In this document: positions 1 through 9,368 of the stretch, piece by piece
How positions within the stretch are numbered: position 1 is the first letter of the stretch
Layout of the letters: every line of letters starts with the position of its first letter
From: Schizochytrium sp. TIO01
Lineage: Eukaryota; Sar; Bigyra; Thraustochytrida; Thraustochytriidae
Length of the DNA: 64,000 nucleotides
Assembly (NCBI GenBank): GCA_004764695.1
Contig: SMSO01000033.1
Location: forward strand, 1,131,001-1,195,000
Direction of reading: 5' to 3'
Position numbers and translations under genes: made by a program
Notes under the pieces: model-generated
What the model saw: only the letters and a program-made list of their open reading frames with translations
Databases searched by the model: none
Told to the model about the DNA's origin: nothing

Positions 1-660
1 GCAAATAACACACTCTTGCGAGGCCTCCTCAACACCGCCTCCAAACATTGTCTTCAGCCGATACATCTTACCCTCCTGCGACGTTACTGACTGTTCTTTC
101 TCTTCCAAGTTGGTATCTAGCTGCGTAGACTGCGACTTGGCCCAACTCGCTTCACTGTCCTGTTCTAATCTTATCACAATCCCTGCTGCCAGCGCTTCTT
201 GACACGGAACTCGAATTGAGATAGTCTGCTCTCCAAGGCTTACGGGGAAGCACACCTCGGAGCCTTCCGCACCTGCAACGAAGAAGGGTTCCGTATAAAT
301 TGTCTCCGGTGCGAATATCACTACTGCGCGCCCCTGTACGTCTGCACGTACTTTAAACTCGAGCGTGTTGAGGCTGTCGAACTCTCCCAGAACCTTTGCG
401 GAACCGGGCACCATCGCAATACCAACTCTCATTCCACCGGCGCGACGGAGTTCAGGACCTGCACGGATGATGCTTTCTCCATGCGCGGTGAATACAGAGG
501 TTGAAACCATCCGGTGGTGCTGGCGAGCCGCTGCGGCTTGCTGTGCTGCCTCCACATCTGCCCAGCTGCGCACGGCGCCGACAGTAGCATGGCTTTCGAT
601 GGCGGTGGATGTTGATGCCTCAGAGGGCCATGAGACTACTCCACTCAAGGTGTTGCCCAT
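1..660 (-). CDS. MGRN1/RNF157/LOG2-like RING E3 ubiquitin ligase, N-terminal part (cut by window edge)
   Basis: Reading the minus strand from an ATG at 658-660 gives 220 open codons that run off the left edge. The protein begins MGNTLSG, a good N-myristoylation context (Gly2, Ser6), as in plant LOG2/LUL ligases. Residues about 60-170 look like the beta-rich domain that precedes the RING in the MGRN1 family; it includes FKVRADVQGRAVVIFAPE and FPVSLGEQTISIRVP. The last residues are E-C-V-I-C (216-220), matching the first zinc pair of the family's C3HC4 RING (CVVC/CVIC), so the RING itself lies beyond the window. The family are E3 ligases acting on membrane cargo and receptors. The gene is divergent from the coiled-coil gene on the plus strand, with about 1 kb between starts. 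The family call rests on architecture and the final CVIC and is fairly secure; the substrate is unknown. Confidence 0.72.
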   Translation of the reverse strand, partial: MGNTLSGVVSWPSEASTSTAIESHATVGAVRSWADVEAAQQAAAARQHHRMVSTSVFTAHGESIIRAGPELRRAGGMRVGIAMVPGSAKVLGEFDSLNTLEFKVRADVQGRAVVIFAPETIYTEPFFVAGAEGSEVCFPVSLGEQTISIRVPCQEALAAGIVIRLEQDSEASWAKSQSTQLDTNLEEKEQSVTSQEGKMYRLKTMFGGGVEEASQECVIC

Positions 661-1642
661 AGGATTCACGAAGAGTGCGTCGAGAAGAAATGCGTCTCAA
701 GGCCATGCAGAGGAATCTCCTCGCGACCAGATCTCCAAGCACCGCTCTCGTTTTGATTTTGCTTTTCAACTATAAGAGGGTACCTACCCACTATAGTTTT
801 CCGAAGTACTTTTCTGCTTATCCTCTATGACTCATAGTAAGGGAGTAAACAACCCATAGGATTACTCCCGATAAAGTGGTTGATAGGATCTTAGAAAGTT
901 CTATACCCGCAATGTTGAAAGGGTGTGCACGAAGGCCACCATAGGTATATATACTTAAGGTTAGGCCTATGAATATGAGTGAACTGAGAGGTCCGTTTCG
1001 CGGCGCGGAGGGATACAGGAGGCTGAAGAAGATGAAGGGTTGTTGACGAGTAATATAAGGGGTCCTCGAGAAATGTTTGTTGTTGAGATCTTTGATTTCG
1101 AATTCTTTCTACCACCTTTGTAATAACGATTTCATTTAGGTATTGGCAATGAAAAATAACCAAGTCAAAGACATAGATATTATATAAAGGTTAACTTTGA
1201 AGAAAACCACGAGAACGTGAAAGAAAATACGCTCGAGCTTGTTAATTTTTTCTGCTGATTATTAAAAGCTATAATATTCACAAAATTTTCATGAACTGGG
1301 GCATTTTAAAAAAAAATCCAAGGGTTGTTCTTGTAATAGTAGGTATGTGAAACTTGGAAAGTGATTTTTTTTTATTCTTTAGAGGATAGATGACAAGGGC
1401 GCTCTTGGAAAAATATTGTAAATATTGTTTGCTGCACAAAAGACAAAAACTAGGTATCGAATTCATTGAAAAAAGTCGGAAGGAAGAAAAAAGAAAGAGA
1501 CTACCAATGGTGCTTAAATGAGGGAGATATACACATGGTTGTGAAAAGCACGGAGATTGAGACATCAAGGAAATATTAATCGCTTGGTCGGTTGCATAAA
1601 GAAATCACTGTCTGCGCTTGCAATTATTTGTTGGAGGCAAAG
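661..1642. other. Divergent intergenic region
   Basis: About 980 bp between two divergent starts, so it should hold both promoters. It is AT-rich with short A and T runs. No convincing ORF, tRNA or repeat array is visible. Confidence 0.5.
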
Positions 1643-2578
1643 ATGCAAGCACAACATGACAATAGAACTGGCGCTCAAGGGCATTGCCAACTTGAGAATT
1701 CTGAGCTAGCCAAGCTGGTTATTCGAAACAAGATATTAAGAAAGCGTTGCAAACACGCTGCCAGGCAACTCGACAAACTTGTACAAGAGGCAGAGCACCA
1801 CGCAGTACGTGATGAAATTGCTATTGCACAAAACAAGAAAGACGCCAATTTTTACGGAGACGATTTTGATGAGGTTGAAGGGAAAAACACGCTACGTAAA
1901 CTCGAAGCACAAGAAGCTAGCCTTTTCAAACTAGTGTCAGCAGAGCAACGAGGACATCATTTATTGCTAAGTCGAAGTGAGCAGCTAGCAGAAAGCCAAG
2001 TCCAAAAGGATGGCGAAAGACTCTACGCACAAAAGATAGACCTTGAGCTGCGTATAAAGTTTCTGCAACAAGAAAACCAAAGCATAAGAATCGTGGTGGA
2101 ACAGCAAAAGCAAGCACTCCAAATTGAAGTGCAGCAAAATGAACCAATACGAAAGAAGGAAGAGAGCATTCGCCAGGAAATACTAGAAACTAAAAAAAAG
2201 ATGAAAGAGGCAGCTCTACAACTTCCTACGTACTCTTCTACGAAAACAGCAATACGCAAACATGAAAACATGATGGTTGTCCACTGTGAAAATGACAGTC
2301 TAGTTAAATCTATTAAATTTCATCAGGCGCGCGCGGCTGAGCTTATTCCCTCAAAGAGTCGTCCTAGTCCACGGCATTGTATTCAAGAAAAGATGGCCTC
2401 CCGCATATGTGCACAGCTTCACCAGCGATGCGATCAGTTACAGAAAGACCATGCATATCGTATGCAAAAAATATACCAACGTTACATACACATGAAAGAG
2501 CTCGAGGAAAACTTGCGAGTACTTCGAAGCGGGCTCTCAGCTCCGCCAGGTGCTTCAGAATTAGTTGAAACTGTTTAA
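1643..2578 (+). CDS. Coiled-coil protein of unknown function
   Basis: A 311-residue open frame from the first in-frame ATG at 1643. The frame is open upstream to a stop at 1577 but holds no earlier ATG. The sequence is rich in Gln, Glu, Lys, Arg and Leu with heptad-like spacing over roughly residues 20-200 and again about 250-300, so it is probably a long alpha-helical coiled coil. There is no signal peptide, membrane segment or catalytic motif. A short break with PTYSSTK near residue 197 separates the helical blocks. Such proteins are often cytoskeletal, ciliary or centrosomal, but nothing here identifies the role. It converges with the carrier gene downstream and is followed by AT-rich 3' sequence. 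Expression is likely, given length and composition, but unproven. Confidence 0.7.
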   Translation: MQAQHDNRTGAQGHCQLENSELAKLVIRNKILRKRCKHAARQLDKLVQEAEHHAVRDEIAIAQNKKDANFYGDDFDEVEGKNTLRKLEAQEASLFKLVSAEQRGHHLLLSRSEQLAESQVQKDGERLYAQKIDLELRIKFLQQENQSIRIVVEQQKQALQIEVQQNEPIRKKEESIRQEILETKKKMKEAALQLPTYSSTKTAIRKHENMMVVHCENDSLVKSIKFHQARAAELIPSKSRPSPRHCIQEKMASRICAQLHQRCDQLQKDHAYRMQKIYQRYIHMKELEENLRVLRSGLSAPPGASELVETV

Positions 2579-3133
2579 TAGTATATTGTACATATTATTT
2601 AGAAATATGTAAAAAAAGAGAGGAGGTTAAATTTTGCGTTGCTGCTTCTCGTGTAGCGTTGTCCATCGGAATATCGACATATACTTTCATTCTTTAATTT
2701 TTTGTTGATAATTTTTCTTCGAACATTCCAACCCTGCAGGATTGTCAACTTGGAAGCGCTCTCAAAGTTCTTCTGATATTGTGACCAACGGCGTAAGACT
2801 ATGTGTAAGTTCTTATATGTATACTGATATTTGGATATTATATGAACTGTCTACAAACAAATAAACAACCTAACTAACGAACGAACGAACGAACAATCAA
2901 TTTTACTTAGTAAGTGTAAAGTCAGTCTTGCCTATGTGAGTGTTTTGCACAATGTGGTCAGCACCTTAAGTGCTATTTTGTTCGAGCGCGGTGTCCATTA
3001 CAATCTAGAAGAGACTTTCTTTAGACACACACAAAAAAAAGAGTGAAGGAGATTCAAAACAGGACATTTGGTCATTGATTTGGATATGAGAGTATTAGGC
3101 GTAAATTGTATTGAATGGATGCCTCGCTCACCT
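2579..3133. other. Convergent 3' spacer
   Basis: About 550 bp between the 3' ends of two converging genes, AT-rich, presumably both 3' UTRs. It holds a short (AACG)n tract around 2874-2893. No gene seen. Confidence 0.5.
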
Positions 3134-4836
3134 TCAGTCGCGAGACTGACTTTCTAGCATTTCTAAGATGGTGTGATCGCGACACAGCTTACGGAACTCC
3201 ATAAAATCAATCACCTCCACATGGCTACGGTTTGTGTCTAGGACCTCATCCACCTCATACTCCATGAAACCCAATTTCACTAAGGCTTCACGCAATGCAA
3301 TTGTAGGGATTTCCTTATCGTGGCCATTACCATAAAGGTTTACAAGTCTGTCATAAACACGGTCAATGCGTTCTTCCTCAGCCTTTGGGAGCCTTGATGA
3401 CATTCTGCGTGTCAAGGTAGATGCAAGTGGTGTCTCGATATCTTCATGATCATCATTGACAGGTCTCAAGGGTGCTGCAGAAAGGTGTTGCACTTGATCT
3501 ATTTGTGCACCAGATGCTTTACGCCAAGCCGTGCGCAAGGGCATGTCAGTATTTTTCAAGAGGGAAGCGATAAAGTCATAGCACGCAAATTCAATACCCG
3601 TTTGCGGGGCAGCGCGTGATGCGTTGGCAAGGAGGCCTTTGTAAAATCCTCGGGCGCCTCCAGATGCGTAGATCTTGCGGATACAATCCGATGTATTCGC
3701 ATAAAGTCGTTGCTGCCCGAGAGCGCCAGAAACTTGCATATGGCGGCGAACAGTGTCTATTGGATAGCTAAAGATTGTGAGAGGATTGCTGCAGTCGAGC
3801 CAAGCATGACCTTACCGAGTGGATGTGAGAAGAAGGGATCTCCTTGTGTCATATCCTTAAGGGTATCGTAAGTAGATAAGCTGATGGCAAGATAAGGCAT
3901 GATACCGCACAGGGAAATACCGAGGCCTTTGTACATTCCGGCAATGCCTTCCTTTTCAATAGTCGACTGCATCAAGTGCACCATGCCATTATACCTCGAT
4001 GAAGTATCAGCACTGAGACGCGTCCGTGCTAAATCTAGCGGGTATACCGGAATAATGGTGGATACTCCCGAAAGCGCACCACAAAACATTTTGCGTAAGA
4101 ATTTCTCGCGGCCTTTGTATTCTGCCTCGCCTTCAGGGAAGGCCAACTTTTTATAGGTGTCAAACGTCGTAAACTTGATGGCAGAATTCGGGATAATGCG
4201 CAACACATTGACGCCATTTCCTCGCCAGTACGCAAGGACACCTTGCTCACGGCCAATACGGGTTAGACAGTCCCATATTCCCTTATATTTGAGCGCCTCA
4301 GGAACTTTAGAAACAGCCTGTACTTGCAAGACGACCTTGACGCGCTCTAAAGGGGCCGTCAAGGTCCTGCTGATAGCACCTGCACCTCCACCGGCAATAA
4401 GCTTGCGAACGACCTGGTCCTCTCGCGAATTGGGTGACTTTGAGGGACTTGAAGAAGAACCGGGAGATGGCGAAGATGAAGATCCCTGATTTGAGCCTGA
4501 ACTGCTGCTTTGTGACGAGATTTGTTCAGATGGTGTTGGCAAGGCCTGCAATACTGAAGGTGAAGTCGCCTGAGATGGTGCAAATACCCATGGCAATGAA
4601 TTCTCCTTTTTAGAGACCTGAATCGAAGATGATGTCGGTGATGTCGGTGCTGGGGCCTTTGCAGATGCCGCCCACACGCCCGGCAGGCCCTCTACGTGCT
4701 GATGGTGCTCCATTCGCAGGAAAGTTATATTGCGGTTATGGACTTGGAGACCGTCCAGTTGGATCTGGGTGCTCCACGCTACACCAGAGTTCTCAGACGC
4801 CTGGGCAGCCCGCGATGGGCTACAGGTGCTGGCCAT
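3134..4836 (-). CDS. Mitochondrial carrier (SLC25), SCaMC/CoA-carrier-like, with apparent -1 nt frameshift and EF-hand-like tail
   Basis: Two minus-strand frames, 3757-4836 (359 aa from ATG at 4834-4836) and 3134-3739, together encode one carrier. The first holds a Ser/Pro-rich N-terminal extension of about 135 residues, then carrier repeat 1 (GGGAGAISRTLTAPLERVK) and repeat 2 (YPLDLARTRL). It enters repeat 3 and stops at 3757-3759. The third signature, YPIDTVRR, is read in the other frame at about 3743-3766, so one base appears to be missing near 3767-3775. After repeat 3 come about 90 residues (VYDRLVNLYG... EVDEVLD... DFMEFRKLCRD) resembling a calmodulin-type EF-hand pair that lacks the usual acidic Ca2+ ligands. 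Repeat 1 resembles ATP-Mg/Pi and CoA carriers (SLC25A24/42/16). The protein should sit in the inner mitochondrial membrane. The frameshift could be a homopolymer sequencing error in the TTT run, or a real lesion. Confidence 0.8.
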
Positions 4837-4920
4837 GCGGAGTCTGCGATGAGCGTTATTGCGAGTCTGCGCCTCGATTTCTGTCTACTACTCCTACTTC
4901 TTGTTTTCCGATGTTGGCAT

Positions 4921-4985
4921 CATCTCTTTTCTTTTTCTTTTCTTTTCCTTTCTTTTCTTTTTCCAATTTCTTTTCCAATTTCTTT
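4921..4985. repeat. TTTTC-rich pyrimidine tract
   Basis: About 65 bp of nearly pure T/C with repeated CTTTT units, about 85 bp upstream of the carrier start, in its likely promoter or 5' UTR. Confidence 0.7.
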
Positions 4986-6140
4986 GTTCAAACTACTTCC
5001 TGCTAGTACTGTGCTTAGGGTATCACTACCTACTACCCTGTACTTTTGCAACTTGAAGATATAATTTCAAAAACATTAACTTGAAGTATATATTGCTTGC
5101 TGTACAAAGTGCTAGCGATGCATATGCCCCATAATCGTCGCCTTTGGAGCTTCTTGCACCCATAATTAGATATAACTGCTGAAGGAGCTGCCAGATTGCT
5201 GACCTTTTTCTGAAAGCGAATTTGCTTTATGCGTTCGCTTGGTGTCTAAGTCGTGAAAAATAGAAGATGTGGCAATGTCGAAAAGTCCTTATTATACCGA
5301 TTTTTTCTTGCTTAAAAATAAATATGAATAAAAGCAAGTGATGTAATCTCTCTTTCTGTGCGCAGTAAGATAGGAAAAAGGACGTGAGAAAAAGACAAGA
5401 AAACAAACTTTCATACGAGAAAAGAATACAGAGTATTACATCCCCGAAGTCTTGGTCCTCCACGAACATTGAGCAACGCTATGATCCAGCATTGCAAGTT
5501 CTCAACAACGAGAATTCGCGTGAGTAAGGGGCGAACAATCGATAGATGGTGTAGGTATAGGTATCTGTGATGGTATTCTTCGTTCAATGGAATGACCACA
5601 TTGGTAGATACAGCATCAATTTACTTTTTATGAAAACTTGTTTACTTGAATAATCAAAGCTTGAGTAAAGCCAAGAGTCTCTGCGAACGAGACGATGACT
5701 CTGAGCATGCTATACGTGAGAGTTCCTTGGGCATATCATGGGTGTATAAAAGCAGACGCTAAGGATATTGGGCATCATGGAAGTGGCGTACCTTTTATGT
5801 GGGCTAAGCTCAGGATGGGGAGGGAAGCTCAGAACTTCGTCAGAAGCAGTGGGACAGCGTGAGAGTTTATTTATTTATTTACTTAATTATTTTATTTTAC
5901 TTAATTATTAGAAGAAAAATATATATAAAAATAGATGACTACAATTATAAGTATGAATAGATAGAAAAGAGGGTTTTCTTTGAACACATTTTATCTATGA
6001 CTTTAGATAAGAACAAAGAGTCTTTTGCCAGCTTCAAAGTTTGCTCATCTTTCTTCTGGTCCTCTCATTCCCTCATTTATCTCCTCTTTGTTGGGAGAGA
6101 CGCCTACTAGGTACTACTCCGTCAGTATGTTTAATCAGTC

Positions 6141-6192
6141 AATGAATGAATGAATGAATGAATGAATGAATGAATGAATGAATGAATGAATG

Positions 6193-6252
<60 letters not shown>
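6141..6252. repeat. Compound microsatellite (AATG)13(AATC)15
   Basis: Thirteen perfect AATG units (6141-6192) are followed without a break by fifteen perfect AATC units (6193-6252), with AGTC after them. The two motifs differ by one base, so one array probably arose by a point change in the other and then spread. Confidence 0.95.
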
Positions 6253-6253
<1 letters not shown>

Positions 6254-6628
6254 GTCAACTTTGGCAAGAAAAAGGACTTAATTTTTTTTAAATTAAAAAA
6301 TATCAAAAAAGCAATCATGATAAGAGAAGAGAGAAAGAGAGAAGTTAACTTATAGTAAACGCCTGAAAGCGGCGTGCTTTTGCGCCTTTCTAGCTGCAAA
6401 ATGAAGCTCGGATACCTATCTCGTCCATGGGCGAGTGGGTCAGTGAGTGCGTTGTCTTCGTGGGCGCCTTCAAAGAGGCCAGCTGGCTAGCTATGATATT
6501 TGCAGGTCATGGCCTGCAAAACGAGGTGTAGTTTCTTTGGTCATTTTTGATGGAGCAAGCGCCACCTAATTTCTGTCTATGTACTCTCTCTAGAGATGGC
6601 TACGTTTTCCGCGGATAATCAATAATGC

Positions 6629-6701
6629 GTGAGTGAGCAGAGAATGAGTGAATCAGCGAATGAGCGAATGAGCGAGTGAGTGAGTGAGTGAGTGAGTGAG
6701 T
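6629..6701. repeat. Imperfect (GAGT)n/(GAAT)n array
   Basis: Interrupted GAGT and GAAT tetranucleotides become a pure GAGT run at about 6673-6701. Confidence 0.8.
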
Positions 6702-7011
6702 ATTACGAGCACTGCACACAAGCATCTCGAAAAGGGAATGCAGTGCTCATGGATGAGGCACGTAGGGGTACGAGTTTTCTAGCGATGGTAGGATGGTGCT
6801 CGAGCTGTGTACGGACTTGCAAATCATAGTCGCTTTTATTTCTTTTCAATGCCTCTGTCATAAATATATTCATACTACATATCTCTCTAGCTAGACAGCA
6901 GTGGGTAGGTAGTTGTTTGTAACCTGAATCATGAAATGTATGTATGCAATGATGTAGTAAGTACGTACTGGTGTCTAATTCACCCATTCCCCGTGGGCTT
7001 CGTGAGAATGG

Positions 7012-7041
7012 ATAAATAATAAATAAATAAATAAATAAATT
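7012..7041. repeat. (AAAT)n tract
   Basis: About seven AAAT units in an AT-rich stretch. Confidence 0.8.
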
Positions 7042-7277
7042 AATAATTAATTAAATAATTAAAATTTTATACGCAGTGTACGTACCATGCATCTTTTGGG
7101 GGTTCCCTGAGATTTGGTTCGACGTTGCCTCACTCTCTCGCGGATGCTCCCTCCTTCGAGATCAGGCCACAGCAGATTAAATGCTGTGCAACAGCATCGC
7201 AGAAAAAAAAGAAAAAAGAAAAAAACAAGCTAAGCGAGCGCTCTCGTCTAGCAGATATTAGAGTTCTGGTTAGGAGG

Positions 7278-7278
<1 letters not shown>

Positions 7279-7309
<31 letters not shown>

Positions 7310-7310
7310 A
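7279..7310. repeat. (AGC)n trinucleotide tract
   Basis: About ten AGC units with one AGT interruption. No gene is supported across it. Confidence 0.8.
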
Positions 7311-7565
7311 CTATAAAGTTGCCACGATGCTCGAAATTGCTTCTCCATTAGCTCTAAGCTCGGTCATGTGAAGCTGCTTATGCATAACTCAAGAAATCAT
7401 AGGCCAACGAATGTTCGAGCTGCATTCTCGAAATGCAAGGCAGCTTGCAAATCCCTCAACTCTGCGTAACGCCCTCAAAATAGTTCGAGGTAGAAAGGAA
7501 GGACATCGTTGAAACACTAACCTTACGTGGAGGCCTTCCTCCTCCTCCGCGCCCTCCTGCACACG

Positions 7566-7604
7566 GTGAGTGAGTGCGTGAGTGAGTGGGTGAGTGAGTG
7601 AGTG
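7566..7604. repeat. (GAGT)n array
   Basis: GAGT units with single-base interruptions; the second GAGT array in the same spacer. Confidence 0.8.
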
Positions 7605-9368
7605 CCTCGCTTCGCAACAAGCAAGTCAGCTCGTCGGTCATCGAGAGACCATTCCAGTCGATTCATCCATTGCAGGCAGAAGGCACGCAACTGCGAAAAC
7701 TAGTTCACGGGGTTATTCGAAGGCCCATGTCCTGCTTCCATTCCAGCTGCTAGCCATCATCATCTCAAGAAATAGTCGATACCTAAGCGAATGATTGATG
7801 CCTGAAGAGCTACTGAGGAGGTACGTACGAAGAAAAGGAGAAGAACAGGTTACGCATGGGAATATGAGGTTCTCTGGTTCAGGAACTCGGGAGAGCAAAG
7901 AACCACGAGATCGTAGGGAGCGTGCAGAGGGCTTGGAGAAATAGGACAGAGAACAAGCTCGGAATATTGGGGAAGATACAATGCCTTGGGACAGGTCCGA
8001 GTTGAGAACCATGAGCAGCAAATCGCAAGTGTAGTTTGCACGCACCTGTCAGCCTTGAAAGCAAAAGTACTTCGGGCCGAACATAATATGTTGACGGTCA
8101 GACTTCATCTCAAGGTGCCATGTGTGGGCAGGAAAAATAGCACGGATCAATGTCGAGATTGTGCAATGAACGTGACCTGGTGAATTGACGGGAACCCATC
8201 TACTTACGTTGACTGAGCTACGCTGACATCATCTCTAGAGGTCATGATATTGTAAAGGCTGAAATGGGCTAAATTGTGTCGCTAAAAGCGCGCGCTGGGG
8301 ATTGACGAAGACACTCGAGACTGAGAACTGAAGTGGGACCTTGGAAAATCAAGGAAGGACATTGCCCTATACGATGGCTTAGACCAATAGATAACTATTG
8401 CTTCGCAGCGTTCAGTAAGCTTGTAATGCCATGCAAAAGTTTTGGTGCTTCGAAATCAAAGTCAAGGGGACCGTAGCAGAGAGCAGAAGTCACGATGGAG
8501 ACCCTCAAAACAAACCTGTTTCTCATCTTCCACAGAAGGGGCTAGCACAAACCCCATCGAATAAACTCAGACGAATTTATGACTAGCTCATGGAGGATAT
8601 ACGCAAAGTGAGACCATGGTTCCTTGGGCTAGAAAAGCCAACCTGAGGAACAATTGAATGCTGAGTAAACCACCCAGAAAGGTCTTTCCTTACAAGCCCT
8701 CTCATTAGCAAAGATTTTCATTTGGCTTGATGATATTATATGCAGAATGGGAGACAACCTTCGCTGTATTTGCTTATAATAAATTGTGTAATAGATAGCA
8801 AGTGCTGCCCGGACCAAGAAATGAAGTACTGCTCTCAAGTTTTCAAGCCACTTCAGAATATAAAATTGCTATAATTCCCTTTGAGTATGTACTAATTCCT
8901 CTAAGACTACATAGATTGCCGAGTATGACTTGAAGTATAACTACCCTATTAATAGTAGCTAAGGAAGAATAAGCGAATTATTCTATGTTTATCCACTACC
9001 GCAACAAACGCTCTCGCCACAAACACCAGGGCTTCAGGCATAGCTGTAGAGCCCAAGCGCTTGCCTGCTGTGTTGTGGGTTGCGGCACAAGAAAGCTGAA
9101 GGAACTTCTTCTCCTTGTTGCACGCTGGAGAGGCTCTTCGTGTGGAGGACTTTCCCATTTTGTTATCTTCTTGTCTGCATATTTGGGGGTGAAGGTCGTC
9201 TAAAGCAAAAGGGTTGTTGGTCATTCTGCGCATCGAAACCTTCGTGGCAGCAGTAAACCAAGAAAGCCCCGTAGTCAGCTGACAACTGTTTGAGACAGGC
9301 AATACTTCCGAAGTCTAAGATAAGCAGGTGTACCTGAACGCAGGCAGAATCCACAAGAGCGGGCTACA

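Larger units (their letters stand above)
4837..9368. other. Repeat-rich intergenic region
   Basis: About 4.5 kb with no convincing gene. It contains a pyrimidine tract (4921-4985), a long compound tetranucleotide array (6141-6252), imperfect GAGT arrays (about 6629-6701 and 7566-7604), an AAAT tract (7012-7041) and an AGC tract (7279-7310), all listed separately. The part next to 4837 and the part before 9369 should hold the promoters of the carrier and the helicase. Open frames here are short, change strand and have no recognisable motif. Confidence 0.5.
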
